This document shows positions 7,123 to 8,017 of a stretch of 8,017 nucleotides of DNA, one piece after another. The stretch comes from Verrucomicrobiales bacterium (lineage in GTDB: Bacteria > Verrucomicrobiota > Verrucomicrobiia > Verrucomicrobiales > Akkermansiaceae), in the NCBI GenBank assembly GCA_003483645.1, contig DMYM01000095.1, positions 1 to 8,017 on the forward strand. Direction: 5' to 3'. How positions within the stretch are numbered: position 1 is the stretch's first letter; every line of letters starts with the position of its first letter. The translations under genes were made by a program, and so were the position numbers. Under the pieces are notes generated by a model. The model saw only the letters and a list, made by a program, of their open reading frames with translations, searched no databases and was not told the DNA's origin.

Positions 7123-8017
7123 ATGAGCACGGAACTTCCCCGGGAGATTATCAAGCCCCTGCAAGCCCTCTTGGGACGGGTGCGTCGCATGCAGGTTCTC
7201 CGAGGTTTGGCCGCGGTGACAACTGTCGTGCTGGGGGGGCTCCTCCTCTCCATGGCCGCTCACCGGGTCTTTGGTTTGATGCCGGTGGTGGTGAGCTGGA
7301 TCCTGCTGGGATCCATCGTGGCGGGAGCGCTCTGGGCGTTCAGGACCTGGTTCGTAAAGCCCCTCGGGAGTCGCATCACCCTGGTGCAGATCGCGCGATG
7401 GCTGGAGACCCGGCACCCGGAAATCCAGGAGCGGGTCAGCACCGCCCTGGAACTGTCCAGTGATTCCAGGGGAGGGGTCTCGGAAGTTCTCCTGAAGGAA
7501 CTCGTGGTGGAGGCGCAGGGGGACGTCAAGGGAGTGGATCCCACCACCGAGGTGCGGGCCCGTCGCGCCAAGCGCTGGCTCTGGCCGGCGACCGGACTGG
7601 CGGCCGTCTTCATCCTGGTCTTCGTGATCTTTCCCGGGGAGGCCCAACGCCTCCTGGTCCGGGCGGTTGCGCCCTTCAGTGATCTTGGAAATGCCGGGGC
7701 GGTCCGCTTCAGCATCGATCCCGAGGACATTGAGGTCCTGGAAGGAGACGAGGTGAAGATCACCGTCAAGTACTCCGACTCCGAGGTGGAGGAGCTTTCC
7801 CTCATCATGGAACGTGAGGGGGAGGAGACGCTCACCGAAACGCTCAAGCGGACCGGCGTGGAAGACGGCGTCAGCCGGTTCGAGTATCGCCTGCCCGCGG
7901 CCAAGGACAGTTTTCACTACTTTGCGCAGGTCGGAAAAGCCCAGAGCGATGGATACGATGTCACGGTGGCGTCGTTGCCACGCATCGGGAAGGTGAAGGT
8001 TGTAGTCGACTTCCCGG
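7123..8017 (+). CDS. DUF4175-like large membrane protein, N-terminal part (3' truncated by window edge)
   Basis: The frame is open from ATG 7123 to the window end with no stop, giving 298 residues. Two membrane segments lie at about 27-46 and 53-73. A conserved-looking cytosolic block ARWLETRHPEIQERVSTALEL (91-111) follows, then a third membrane segment at about 152-170. After it come SLIM-type beta-rich, Ig-like sequences (about 193-298), starting at AVRFSIDPEDIEVLEGDEV. This layout resembles the N-terminus of the DUF4175-type proteins that follow MoxR/DUF58/VWA genes in planctomycetes and verrucomicrobia. These are usually around 1000 residues or more and have long coiled-coil-rich C-termini, which here would lie downstream. 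The assignment is by pattern only and its function is not known. The start is uncertain: no Shine-Dalgarno precedes ATG 7123, and an in-frame GTG at 7081 is possible. The gene shares the frame of the preceding gene, separated by its TAG and 23 sense codons. Confidence 0.82.
   Translation, partial: MSTELPREIIKPLQALLGRVRRMQVLRGLAAVTTVVLGGLLLSMAAHRVFGLMPVVVSWILLGSIVAGALWAFRTWFVKPLGSRITLVQIARWLETRHPEIQERVSTALELSSDSRGGVSEVLLKELVVEAQGDVKGVDPTTEVRARRAKRWLWPATGLAAVFILVFVIFPGEAQRLLVRAVAPFSDLGNAGAVRFSIDPEDIEVLEGDEVKITVKYSDSEVEELSLIMEREGEETLTETLKRTGVEDGVSRFEYRLPAAKDSFHYFAQVGKAQSDGYDVTVASLPRIGKVKVVVDFP

Noticed and set aside
7015..7917. 300-codon open frame on the - strand
   Set aside because: Opposite the DUF4175-like gene, whose + strand product has membrane segments and a family-like block; the - strand product looks like shadow sequence.

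Overview
The window is about 64% GC by eye and densely coded. All genes lie on the + strand with short gaps, in what looks like one long operon cut at both ends. The order is the C-terminal part of a MoxR-family AAA+ ATPase, a DUF58 protein, a BatA-like membrane protein with a von Willebrand factor A (VWA) domain, a second membrane-anchored VWA protein, and the N-terminal part of a large membrane protein resembling the DUF4175 group. No tRNA, rRNA, insertion sequence, CRISPR array or phage gene is visible. The gene order, the aerotolerance-regulator N-terminus and the PA14 domain inside the BatA-like protein point to the Planctomycetes-Verrucomicrobia group. A GC-rich Verrucomicrobium is my best guess, but no marker gene is present to prove it.

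Layout: 2-646 is the MoxR ATPase, which lacks its N-terminus including the Walker motifs. 647-718 is a gap holding a strong inverted repeat whose loop is mostly hexamer tandem repeats. 719-1657 is the soluble DUF58 protein. 1658-1744 is a short gap. 1745-4633 is the 962-residue BatA-like protein with VWA, Ig-like, glutamine-amidotransferase-like and PA14 domains. 4630-7053 is the 807-residue second VWA protein, joined to the previous gene by a 4-base ATGA overlap. 7054-7122 is a gap with a small stem-loop. From 7123 to the window end is the open 3'-truncated membrane protein.

How they may work together: MoxR ATPases are thought to act as chaperone-like remodelling machines for metal-binding VWA partners. 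Here three candidate partners with intact MIDAS motifs (DxSxS) follow directly: one cytosolic (DUF58) and two predicted to face the periplasm. Charge distribution around the membrane segments puts the large domains of both membrane VWA proteins, including PA14, outside the cytoplasm. A plausible reading is an inner-membrane complex involved in envelope function or protein and metal-centre maturation, but the actual substrate is unknown. The operon type is a recognised conserved arrangement. The less usual items are the PA14 domain, the hairpin directly behind the moxR stop codon, and the same-frame UAG junctions.
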